A DNA stretch of 64,000 bases from Anas platyrhynchos (lineage: Eukaryota > Chordata > Aves > Anseriformes > Anatidae), in NCBI RefSeq assembly GCF_047663525.1, contig NC_092590.1:18102001-18166000 (forward strand). The letters run 5' to 3'. Positions 35,687 to 48,745 of the stretch are shown here, in pieces; position 1 is the stretch's first letter, and each line of letters starts with the position of its first letter. The notes under the pieces were generated by a model, which was given only the letters and a program-made list of their open reading frames with translations, was not told where the DNA came from and did not search any database. A program made the translations under genes and the position numbers.

Positions 35687-37519
35687 GGCAGGATGGAGGG
35701 CTGGATATCCTGTGAGGTCTGCCTTGCAGCTGGGAGCACTCCACCTCAGCGCCGTGGCACTTTGCTAGCACCCTTCGCAAAGGCAAGAGTCCCCTGCTGT
35801 GCGAGTGGGGCCTTTCGGGCCCGTGTGTGCTCTGTGGGCTGAAAAGACAGGAAAGGATTCTTGGTAATTCACTTCTCCCTTCCTGCCTCCCACCTTGCCA
35901 GCTTCCCCCCGTGGGCACTCCTTTTCCTAGGTAGGGGTGGCAGCAATCCCAGCTGCTGTCAAGAGGTCCATGCTACCCTCAGGCCAGTCCATTTGCGTAA
36001 GAATCTCATCCTTTATTTCTAGTACCTTTGTAGTTCCTCCCTGAGGAGCAAAATCCTTACCATGGAAAGGAAAGCAAATAACAAGGGCTCTCCTGCAGCT
36101 GTATTGGTGCCGTATCAGTCAGTAAATGCTGGAAGATGGACTAGTTCCTGCTAGAGAGTAAGTGGCATCACTGCCAACATTGGAGAAATGCTGAGGTTTG
36201 CTGGAGAATGTATAGCCAATTCTCACTTGAGAAGATCTGTTTTCAGTTGCAACAGCCATGGTGTCATCTTTCTACTTTTTATGGTACAAATTCACCTGTA
36301 CCTAAAGATAATTATTACTTTTTTTTTTCTTCTTTACTTTTTTTTTTTCTTCCAGAATAAGCATGGAGCTTTGCCAAAACAACAGGCAGCAGTGCTGTAG
36401 GAACTGCTTGCCCGAATGTTTGGCCAGACCTGTGACGGGACTGGCAGGGACAAGTGATGTTGCAGACATCATCAACCACTTCAACCCTTCTACAGCCACG
36501 TCCTCCTTAAGTAATACAAGTTATGGCAGCTCTAGTGCGGGGAGGTTGTTGCTGCTGTCTGGGGCACATCAGCACCAACGTGGTCATGTTGTAGGCTTGG
36601 TTCATATCTCTAACTATGCCTCTGTGGTTCTTCTTGGTGATACCCACATAATCTGGGCTGGCTCTCCCTTGGAAATGTAGGCACTATGTCCTGAAAGGAG
36701 CTCGTAACCACCAGGAATCAAAACGAGAACTAAAACCCAGGCAGAAAATGGTTTGCTCAATCCAATATGATTTGGGCAGAGTGAATAACACGCAGCAAAA
36801 ATCTTACCTAGCAGAGACTTCTGTGGTAGGAGAGCATCTTTCTCTGGATCATGCGGTGTAATTTGGTGTGCCGGTCCGCTTCTGTGAGTTGTTGCTCACC
36901 TGCCCTGTGCCTCAGCAGCTCTGGTAAGGCTTGGCATCAGGCAGAAGGAGCTTAAATAAGTTCCACCTGAACAGGGATTTTCAATAGGAGGAAGTAATAC
37001 AATATGGGATGATCACAAGGGGGCAAGTCTTCTGGGATTATTCATTTCTTTGTTATGCCCCAGTAATATAATAGCCAGGATGGTCTTCCCCATGCTAGGG
37101 AATATCGTGATGTTGCTACAGAGCCAGATTCTCAGAAGGATTTGTGTCCTGTAGCTAAGAGATACGATGTCTGATGGCTAAAAACATCTTTTGCTTCCTT
37201 AAAGGTCCTAGCTGGCACAACAAAATTAGTTGTTAAATAATAGACTTGTTTACAAACTGCCCATGGGAACAAAGAGCGTCCTGTGCTTTGTCTGCAAAGC
37301 ATTTCAATAGTTGTATGTTACCCTTGCTGGTAAATGCTGCGTGTGTGGCTGTTGGTTCTGCAAATCAAGGCAAGCATTTACTGACTTGAAACTACAGGAA
37401 TCTGAAGATACAGCTCCATGTTTTTTTAATTTTGTCCATAATATTCAGCCTCACTTTCTAACCCACCAGTTTGGAGCAATTATACCAGCATGTCATTATG
37501 ATATGCTCTCCTTTCTTCA
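35687..37519. other. Region upstream of UGT first exon C
   Basis: No coding exon is seen. A CTTAAATAAG block at 36951-36960, followed on the minus strand by a GGGCAG/GTGAGC junction at 36900, could be a TATA-like element and a short leader exon; this is tentative. T/C-rich runs lie at 36320-36355. Confidence 0.4.
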
Positions 37520-37910
37520 TGTAAGCTCTTTAAGCACTGGAAGGCCCACTATAAAGTCTCTTCCAGACTGAACAACCCAACTCCCTCAGCCTGTCTTTGT
37601 AGGAGAGGTGCTCCAGCCCTTTGACCATCCTTGTGGCCCTCCTCTGGACCTGTTCTAATACTTCCGTGCTGGGGGCCCAGCGCTGAACACAGGCTTCAGG
37701 TGGGGTCTCACAAGAGCAGAGCAGAGGGGGAGAATTCCCTCCGTAGCCCTGCTGGCCACACTTCTTCTGATTCAGCCCAGGGCTAGGTTGGCTTTCTGGG
37801 CTGCAAGCACACATTGCTGGCTTGTATTCAGTTTTTCATCAACCAATGCCCTCAAGTCCTTCTCCTCAGTGTTGCTCTCCATCCCCTTAACCCCCCCCAG
37901 CCTGGACTGA
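37520..37910 (-). mobile_element. CR1 LINE 3' fragment
   Basis: The minus strand reads as the C-terminus of the CR1 reverse transcriptase ORF: EVLEQVQRRATRMVKGLEHL, then SYKDRLRELG, matching the usual CR1 ending. Only the 3' part is present, as is typical for 5'-truncated copies. The frame runs open for about 90 codons before it decays. Confidence 0.85.
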
Positions 37911-39671
37911 TGTTTGGGGTTGCAAAGTCAGCTGAAGTCAGTCGAATTTTGCTCCTGAATTTCATAAGCTTCTGTTTCTAACCCCCAAGTAACCAACTCC
38001 TCTGTAGCAATTAAGGGCTATTGCTAGTGGAACTGGAGGGTTAAATCATACTTTTAAAGGCAGGATTTAAAAGGGCAGCTTTTAAAGCTGATGCTCACAT
38101 TACTCTTAATGCAGAAAAGATAAACACTGTGAGGATTAGAGGATGAAATCCAGAAAACAAAAGTGGGCTGAAGAAAGTGGATGGTGTCATGTGTCTGCAT
38201 TTCGCACATCTAGCGTTACCAACAGAACTGGTGCCGCCTCCAGGTCTTTCATAGCTGTAGGTTACTCAAGGATAATGGTGTAAAAGTTAGGGAATCCAGC
38301 CTAGTGCTTTCCATACACAGGTACGCAGGCATCTTCCACATTTTCCTGAATGTGGGTTTCAACTGGGCTTGGCAGCCCTGTTGTTTCCAGGAAGCCCTGA
38401 TGGCCACCAGCACCTCGAAACTTCAGTGCTGGAGCATAACAGAGAGGATTTTGCCCTGCCAAGCACCAAAGGACAGCAGTTTTCCTTTCCCTTATTTCAA
38501 GAGAGCAGCTTCAGGACTGAAGGGGGGACTTGAAAGTCCTGAGTTGTAAAAGACTAGCATTTGGGGTAGGGGCAATGTCTGGGTGGGGAAGGTTGAGGTG
38601 TCTAATTTGTAGGTTGGCCCATCCTCAAGTGCAGGCAGAAGCGTGTGGGCTAAGAAATTTGTGGAGGCACATGCTCAGGCTCAGTAGAACAACTACCCCC
38701 TTGTAAGCCCCAAGTGTCACAGGGAAACTCCAGCAAAAGGGAATGTGCTGGCATCCGTGCCATAACCAGACTTCTCAGCCAGCTGGTGTCTTTAGCTCAG
38801 CCCTCTACTCTGCTGCGAGAGGACAAAAATGTTGTCGTGCATACAGTATTTCACTTTTTCTCAGTTTAATTACAGATCTTAATCTCTGCACCAGTCTTTG
38901 GATGCTACAGGTCCACGTTTGCGTGTAAATGTGTAGATGCCGGGGTGGCTCATGCCATGGCTGTTTCCACTCTGCAAGGGAGAAAGAAAAAAGAATGAGA
39001 AAGGATCCAGGACAAGCCTTGTGCACATTTTCAATGAGCTTGCTAAGTCTCACGAGGCACTATCAGCCCTCCCACAGGACAGCCAAACACTGTGGGGACC
39101 CCAAATCTGCAAACGCAGGTGATGTAGGCGGGACAGGAGCCATCTGGTGGCTCACCAGAGAAGAATGAGCAGTCGTACTCACCCTCCTGCCTTCTCGAGT
39201 GTGCTCACTCCCAGTCCTTCACCAGGGCTTTCCCTGGGCAAGGTGAGCTCAAAGGTGACTTATTGTAGTGGCTGAAGTTTGGACCCATCAGGGAGTTGGC
39301 CTGGCCCACAGAGGAGCTGGGCAAAGACCAGGCTGTCCTGGGTCCTGCTAAATGGCTGGGCAGCAGCTCTGTCATTGAGCCAGGCAGGAATTCATTCATG
39401 TGTCATAACACGTGCAATTACATTAAATAAAAAAAAAAAACAATTAATGTCTGTTTACAGCTCCACAGGGAAATGAAACCAAACTTGTGATTCCTGTTAG
39501 GTTTTCACCAAATCCCCCGCTCGTACCTAACCTTGATGCTGTACCACATCTCCCTGCAGGCTGGCTGTTCTGAAAAAGAACTGCAGATGCGGAGGAAAGC
39601 CATCCTCGGGCAGGGGGAATTAAAACAGGACTCGTGTTTTCTGCTTACGTGGGTGCGGCGTGCTCACAGGG
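37911..39671. other. Intergenic stretch between the UGT locus and the unassigned ORF
   Basis: No gene recognised. An A-rich run lies at 39427-39440. GC content begins to rise toward 39.6 kb. Confidence 0.5.
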
Positions 39672-39980
39672 CTAGGCCAGCTCCACGTCCCGCCGGAGCG
39701 CTGTTTGGTTGCGGGGCAGCGGCAGGTGCTGGCACGAGGTCTGCACCTGGGCCTCGGTGCACAAGCGGTACGCACGCCACTTGTTCCCCGGGGGTATTTT
39801 CACATATGATGTCTGTGCCGCGGCTTCAATGTAAACGGGCCTCTTCCTTGCTGGCGTGGCCTGCGACGACGGCTCCTTTTGCGTTTCGGAGGGTGGGGAG
39901 AGCAGGGATTGCTGCCCATCTGCTTGTACGGCGGGCTCGGGGTCCAGGGTTTGTGTTCCCTTCGTCTCCTGCATTGAAGA
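39672..39980 (-). CDS. Unassigned open frame with KGTQT and repeated QTS motifs (possible last exon)
   Basis: I do not recognise this frame. It ends in a stop at 39672-39674 and stays open in a wider ORF to 40127. The part that looks protein-like begins near ETKGTQTLDPEPAV, just after an acceptor-like TTCAATGCAG/GAG. It continues through a low-complexity Ser/Pro/Gln stretch, then KRPVYIEAAAQTSYVKIPPG, NKWRAYRLCTEAQVQTS and ends RRDVELA. KGTQT fits the dynein light chain LC8-binding consensus (K/R-x-T-Q-T), and two further xxQTS sites follow. No signal peptide or membrane segment is seen. It could be the final exon of a small spliced gene, a decayed retrocopy, or a chance frame in GC-rich DNA. 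The motif spacing is the only argument for it being real. Confidence 0.3.
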   Translation of the reverse strand, partial: SSMQETKGTQTLDPEPAVQADGQQSLLSPPSETQKEPSSQATPARKRPVYIEAAAQTSYVKIPPGNKWRAYRLCTEAQVQTSCQHLPLPRNQTALRRDVELA

Positions 39981-40399
39981 CACGGGGTGACCTTGGTCAT
40001 ACAAACGGCCAGCAGCGAGGTTTTCACCATCACTTTGGCAGACTGCTTCGGCAGCTCTTGGCCAGGCTCCAGGAAAACCTCTTGCTGCTCTCCAGGCCGT
40101 ACAGCGCCTGCAGCTTGACACGGGCAAGCAGCGTGAAGAGAGGCACCGTGTTCATACAGAACGATGCAAAGTCCCGGTTTTACGAGGGTTTTTATGAAGG
40201 TTTTTACAAGGGTGGTTATGGGAAAGGTTTGTTCCCCCCGTGGGGGCGTGTTGGCCTGTGCTCTGCAGCACACGGGGCTTTGCAGCCCACCTCTGCCTGA
40301 AACTCTCCTTGGCTGCTGTCCTATTCCACTGCTGCACTTTGAGACCAGCACAAAAGATAAAAAATTAAAAAAATAAAAAAAAATCGCATTGATAGTGGT

Positions 40400-42300
40400 G
40401 AACAAAAACAGTTTTTGAAGTCTTTTGCACCCTTTGCATTTTGCAGGAGCCGCTGGCTGCGTGTGAAGAGTGTCATTAGAGGGTCATCCAGCAGACCACA
40501 GCTGCGTCAGGAGCAAAACCATGCCTATGGGCTGGCAGGGAAACGCACGAGCCAAAGGAAGCAAGAGTGTGTGTGTGGGGGGGGATGTTGGAAAGCCCAG
40601 CTTTGTATCAAAGTAGGTGTGCAAGAGGTTCGGGGAGGGAGGAAAATGCCTGGAACAAATAAAAACCAAGTCATTCATGTGCGTGGAGGAGCAGTCTTTG
40701 GTGCCGTGGGGGTGCAGGGTGGAAGCAGCAGGAGCTGGAATAAGCGGAAATTCCTGCAGGCGGATGTTGGGGTGAGGAGGGGCTGGAAAAAGAATTGCCA
40801 GAGGCAATCTGTTGTCTGAATAGATGCCTTCAGCCCAAAAATACACGGCCGGGGGTAGATGGCATTAGGGAAGTCCGTGGAGCCACGAAAGGATGGGGGG
40901 AGACGAATGTGGACAAATGGCTGGTGGTGTCTCAGTGCGAGAAACAAGGGACAGAAGGAAAATAAAAGGAAAATAACAAAATCTGCAACAAAACCCGCAT
41001 GCTGTGGGGAAAAGCAACTCCCCAGAGGAGGTACGAGGTGCCATGAGCTCAAGGGGGGATGATGCAGGTCTGGAGAGGACACAAGCACGGAGTGACCAGG
41101 CACGGAGAAGCCACGTCTGGCTGGGGAGCCCCTTCCCATGCGCCAGGGGATGGGGCCACGGGTGCAGGTATCTCCACACCCTCCCCTGTGGTTACCTGGC
41201 TCACTTCGTCCATCTTCTCTTTCAAACCCTCTGGCTCTTCGTTGATTGTAATCAAACTGCAAGGCAAGAGGGGACAGGGAAGGCAAGAGGAATTGGACTC
41301 GATTGTTTTTATGGGTCCCTTCCAACTCAGGATAATCTGTGATTCTGTGACAGGGGGGCTCAGGGCCTGCTGCCTCCTCGCTGGACGAAGCAACACAGCC
41401 CAGGGGCACCCGCAAGCAGCATTGGGGAAGACAGAAGCTTTCAGCACCTGAGGGAGAAGGAGGAACCTTTTGCAATCATTTTGCTATAGCTTATAGCAGC
41501 ATTTCTTCCAAGGGGGGAGCGCGGCTCTGTAAACACCGCAACACCCACCTCCTTCTGCTGGATTTGTGGTGGACAGCTGCTAATCTCAAGGAATTTGCTG
41601 AAAAATGGAGCTAAAAGCAGTGGTATGCGGGGCTGTAACCCAGTTTTGCAGCCCATGTCCCCAGCCAGCTGCCAGCCCCATCCCTGGAGCACAGCAGAGT
41701 GATTTCCCATCCAAAGGTCATTTTTTGACCTCTCAGACTATTCTGCTTCTATCTCAGGAATGGCACCTTCAGGGACACTCCCTGCCTGCATGCAGCACAT
41801 ATTTCCTCCAGGTCACCCCTTCGTGGCAGCACTGCCTCGTGCCTGCGAGCCCTGTTATTTTTCAGCGCGGGGAGCCCTGCGGTGCGGCAGGGGGGTCCCA
41901 CTCCTTCCCCCCTCCCCAGCACCCCCATACCTGGTGGTGGAGTCGGTGTTGGGTTTCTGGTGGCAGCAGGAGAGTATCCAGGACCCTGACAGCAGAACAG
42001 CACAAAGTGACCTCCAGAATCCTCCCTTTGTTATCACCACTCTGGCGGGGGTCAGTGGGGTGAAGGATGGGACCCCAGCCCTCTCCCAGCTCCCCAGGGC
42101 CACTTTTGCCCGCGTCCCACTCACCTTGGCTCTCCCTCATGGTGCAGCCACCGGTGGCAGGGTGGCAACGGCCCTGGCCTGCTCCCTGCCCAGGTGTAAA
42201 CTCAGCAGGGCCTTTTCTGATGCCTGCTGATGCAATTATGAGGTCGGAGGCAGCGGGCATGGGACCCCCTGAGTGCAGAGAGATGGCACAGACGTGCACG
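40400..42300. other. GC-rich intergenic stretch upstream of the SULT pair
   Basis: Many overlapping open frames on both strands, none with family features. They are explained by high GC content. It contains a short CR1 tail at 41285-41346. Confidence 0.5.
41285..41346 (+). mobile_element. CR1 3' tail
   Basis: 'TTGGACTCGATTG', a diverged middle, then 'CCCTTCCAACTCAGG' and 'CTGTGATTCTGTGA' match the CR1 3' end with its 8-bp terminal repeat. About 60 bp. Confidence 0.8.
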
Positions 42301-42324
42301 AGGGCCACGAAACAGATTTATTGC

Positions 42325-42445
42325 CTCGTGCTGGAGACAGCCCTGGGTGGGACCTGGCACTTAGGGATGTGGTTTAGTGGGTAACATTGGCAGCAGATGA
42401 TCTCAGCGGTTTCTCCAACCTTAATGAATCTGTGATTCCTCCCCA
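42325..42445 (+). mobile_element. CR1-type 3' fragment just past the SULT1B1 gene
   Basis: 'GGATGTGGTTTAGTGGG' leads to 'GATGATCTCAGCGG', 'TCCAACCTTAATGAATC' and 'TGTGATTCC', the order of a CR1 3' end in plus orientation. It lies just beyond the second poly(A) signal of the SULT gene. Confidence 0.7.
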
Positions 42446-42571
42446 AGAAAGCCACGTGGGCGCTGTCAGATTTGTGTGCCAGAGGGCGACCTGCGGCGCG
42501 GCGGGGGCTCCTCGAGGCACTGCGGCAGATTTCACACAGACGAGCGTGTGGGGAAAGGCAGGAGGCAAACT

Positions 42572-42577
42572 TTTATT
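42572..42577 (-). terminator. Candidate SULT1B1 poly(A) signal
   Basis: AATAAA on the minus strand (TTTATT at 42572-42577), about 58 bases after the stop, giving a very short 3'UTR. A second copy lies at 42317-42322. Confidence 0.65.
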
Positions 42578-42634
42578 TTCGTAAAAGCAGAAATCTGGGG
42601 GAAGTCTACAGGGCCGGGGTGGCCGGGGTGGGCC

Positions 42635-44154
<1,520 letters not shown>

Positions 44155-45923
44155 CCTGGTGGGGACAGGGGGGTACACAGAGGGCCAGCTGGTGGGGTTG
44201 TCTTCATAGGGCCACCTTCATGGGGCCACAGCCAGCCCTAGGGAGCCGGGGAGCTCCCAGAGCTGCTGCTGGGACCCAGCACTGGGTCTTGGGGTGCTTG
44301 CCCAGACACCCCTGGCGTTTCAGAGCCTGCTCTGTGGGGTGCCGGGAGGGGAAAAAGTCTGTCCTGCCTGGTGCCAGCTTGGGCTCTTGGGGCGGCAGGA
44401 GGGAGCTTCGAGGAAAACAAGGTGCTGCCAAAGGGCAAAGGGCAAATCCTTTCTCTTGGTGCTACTGGGGCGGTGGCGGGACTCACTGACACAGCTGGCA
44501 AAGCAAAGCCCTGTGCCCATTCCCAGACCCCTTGGGCTTTTGTGGAGGATCCCAGCCTCGTTCTTCAGAGCCAGCGGGGACCACCGACCCGCGCCCCTGT
44601 GCCGAGCTGCCGTAGCGGGGATCAACCAGCAGCCATCTCACCCCCGTGCCCTGCAGCTGGTGAAGAAACCAGCCCCCCCTGGACCCCCCCAGTATCCAGG
44701 CCTTGCCTTTCGGAGGCTGGCGGGGGGCTCCCCGTTACCTGCTGCTGGGCGCCGTGGGGAGTGGGGAGCACCGTGCCCGTGCCCGCAGACAGCGGGGTGT
44801 TTATTTTTCCCCTCCCCGCGTGGAAGATGGAGGCGCGGGGAGGTGCCTGGGGATGGGGACGTCACCGGGGGTGGGAGAGGGTGCTCCAGGGTGGGGAGGA
44901 GGAACAAGGGGGGCAAGGCGAGTGCCTGTGATGAGCGGTGCTGTGCTCAGCACCCCCTCCCAGGCAGGGGTGGGCTGGGGGTGTCACCTGCATGCAGCTC
45001 GCTGGTGGGACGCAGGGCTCAGGCTCGGGACCCCGAAGGCGGGTCCAAAGTCTGCAGGGTTGCAAAAGAGCAGCGCCTGCTGCAGCCAGCATGCTGCTGG
45101 GAAAAGGGTTTAAGGGAGACGTGCTGGGGGGAGTGCGGGTCTTTTGGGGAAAGGGCCACCCTTCGGCAAAGCCAGGAGCTGGGGGTGCATGAGGATGCCC
45201 CTCTGCGCTAAAATAAACGTGTTGGAAGGGTTTGATCTTTAGCTGCACCGATAGCACTGCTACTTGCAGATAAATCCAGTTTGCATCTCTCTGGGACAAA
45301 CCAGCCCCAGGGCACTGCCTGTGCACAAACGTCGCTAGTTTGGACGCTCATAAACCAAAGCTGGAAATGGGGCATAACGGGGGGATTTGGGTCCCAGGAG
45401 CAAATCCCTGATGCCGGTGGGCCAGGTTGTCCCAGTGGTGCCTGAACAAGAGCCTGGTGCAGCTGTTGGGAGCAGGGACATCCCCCATGTCACCGTGCCA
45501 GCGGGGCCAGCACCAGTGCCAGGCAGGAGGTGTTTCCCCTTGCCTTTGCCCTGCAACACCCATGCCGGTGCAACGGTGATGGAAATTTCTGCCTGCTCTG
45601 CAAAGCAATCTGCAGCAATTTGGAGCCATAAACATGCCTGGGCACGGAGTCAGCCTCGTGCAGTGAGCACCCTGACTTGCTTTGGGGTTTTTCCACTCCA
45701 AGGACGGTCCTTGCTCCTGCTGGAACTGCTCTTTGCTTTCTAGGAGTGAGCCGGGCCAGCTCCATGTGTCTGGGGCTGAAAGTGATGCTTTGGAGTATGG
45801 GGTCCCTGCAGCAAGCATCTCCGTGTGCCTGCAGGCGTCTTGAGGCACCAAGAACACGCGTCGGGGGCTGCCCTTGCCCTTCATTGCAGACGTACATGTA
45901 TGCTCACCCTCTGGCTATTGCAA
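44155..45923. other. Short intergenic stretch between the two SULT genes
   Basis: It should hold the SULT1B1 promoter and any untranslated first exon. It is GC-rich with many shadow frames, including a 305-residue plus-strand frame from 44294 that lacks any family feature. No repeat was recognised. Confidence 0.5.
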
Positions 45924-45929
45924 TTTATT
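45924..45929 (-). terminator. Candidate SULT1E1 poly(A) signal
   Basis: AATAAA on the minus strand (TTTATT at 45924-45929), about 120 bases after the stop codon. Confidence 0.65.
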
Positions 45930-46049
45930 ATGGGAAGAAAAATGCCCGGCGAGCTCCGGGCTGCAGGAATCCAGTGCTGGCTCCCCATCAGGGCAGGGGG
46001 AGCCCTGGGCAGCGCCGGGGGCAGGCAGTGCCCCGGGGGTGGACGCCCC

Positions 46050-47522
<1,473 letters not shown>

Positions 47523-48340
47523 CGCTGGCAGCGTGTCCCCACGGCACAGACGCTCTTCTGTGTCTGCGCTCAGGGGAGGGCAAAGTCCACCCTGAATCAC
47601 GTGCAGCCCCCCCGGGGCGGTGAGGTTTTCCTCGCCCGGCCCCCAGCTCGGCTTCCTTCCGCTGTAAAAGTATGGGTGGCACAGACTGCAGGCGCTGGGG
47701 ATGTTTGGAGAGAGACGGGCTCGAGCCAGGAGAGGAAACGCCTGTTTGCTGGACTGCAACTCACAGCCTTGTTTTTTGGCTCCTTCTGTCCGCTGACAGC
47801 TCAATGGTGAGGCATGGCTTGGCTGGGGAGGGGAAGGAGGAAACTGGAGGCTGGTGGGTGACTCCGTGGGGCGCAGGGTGGTGGGATTTGGGAGCTGGGC
47901 ACCAGCTCCAGCTGTGGAGATGCATTGGAGAAGACCCAGCCTCACCGCCCAGTGCTGCTTCAGCCTCGGCTCTAGCTGCTGGGGAGCCCCAGCCCCCGAC
48001 ATCGCTGCAGTCCCAAGGAGATGCAGCCAGTGAATGTTAAAGGCAGTCGTTTTAATATAAACCATGACAGCTGCACACAGAGTGAATACTGACTAGCTGG
48101 TTTGTATTTATTGATTTATTAGTTAGTACCGATTCGGTTATGCTATGTCTGGAATAGAGAGTGGAGCCTCGGAAGCGTTGTTTTGCCCGGAGGCTGTCTC
48201 AAATACTGAATTCAGCACGGTGCACGTCACCGTCCTCCATTTTGGGGATGATTAAAGCTGCACCAGTCCCGGTCCCCCAGCCACTGTGCTATCTGGATCT
48301 TTTGTCAGGCGATCACTCAGCTCTCTCTCCATGCTCCAGG
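47523..48340. other. Region upstream of SULT1E1
   Basis: Likely promoter and leader-exon region of SULT1E1. I cannot fix a TATA box or leader exon. No repeat was recognised before the minisatellite. Confidence 0.45.
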
Positions 48341-48579
48341 ACGTCTACGTGCTCCGGAACGTCTCCCGCCTGTTCCAGAACCTCTTCTGCATTCTCCCCA
48401 ATGTCTTCTCCATCTTCCGGCACATCTCCTACATGCTCTCAGACGTCTTCTGCGTGCTCCTGGACATCTTCCACGTGCTACAGAACGTCCTCTACACACT
48501 CTGGGGCATCTTCCGCGTGGTCTGGGACATCCTCTGCATATTTTGGGATGTCCTCTGCGTGCTCTGGGTCGTCATCTGT
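48341..48579. repeat. 21-bp minisatellite, about 11 units, encoding 7-residue repeats
   Basis: Units begin at 48341 (18 bp), then every 21 bp at 48359, 48380, 48401, 48422, 48443, 48464, 48485, 48506, 48527, 48548 and 48569, with a core like ACGTCTTCTGCGTGCTCCTGG. Because 21 is a multiple of three, each frame repeats every seven residues. One plus frame gives hydrophobic heptads (VFCVLLDIFHVLQN), another gives Ser/Thr/Cys heptads (CSGTSSA-like). The minus strand gives acidic EHAEDVP-like heptads interrupted by stops. Units differ by several bases, so the array is not recent. Confidence 0.85.
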
Positions 48580-48671
48580 AAATTGCAGCAGCCTGAAGAT
48601 GTGTCCCCTGGCCATGCCCTCCTGGGAAGGCAGCCACCCCAGTGGGAGTGAAGTGGAAGCTCCAGTGATAG

Positions 48672-48745
48672 TATCATGGAACGGCCTGGGTTGGAAAGGA
48701 CCTCAAAGATCATCTCATGTCAACCCCCCTACCAAAGGTTGGACA
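48672..48745 (-). mobile_element. CR1 3' fragment
   Basis: 'ATCATGGAACGGCCTGGGTT', then 'AAAGGACCTCAAAGATCATC' and 'CAACCCCCC' are the CR1 3' end read antisense. Short and truncated. Confidence 0.85.

Noticed and set aside
36801-36900. Possible fourth UGT first exon ending near 36811
   Set aside because: A CTGCTAG/GTAAGA junction resembles the UGT exon 1 donor, but no frame upstream resembles the UGT N-terminal half.
39533-40300. 255-codon plus-strand open frame
   Set aside because: The composition is Arg/Ala/Gly/Pro-rich, as expected of an antisense frame in GC-rich DNA, with no domain, signal peptide or splice support. The minus strand looks more protein-like.
40675-41475. 266-codon minus-strand open frame
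   Set aside because: It is Pro/Ser/Leu-rich, crosses a CR1 tail and has no family features, so it is probably a chance frame.
44294-45211. 305-codon plus-strand open frame between the SULT genes
   Set aside because: GC-rich and low in stops in all frames, with no recognisable domain, and several overlapping frames of similar length.
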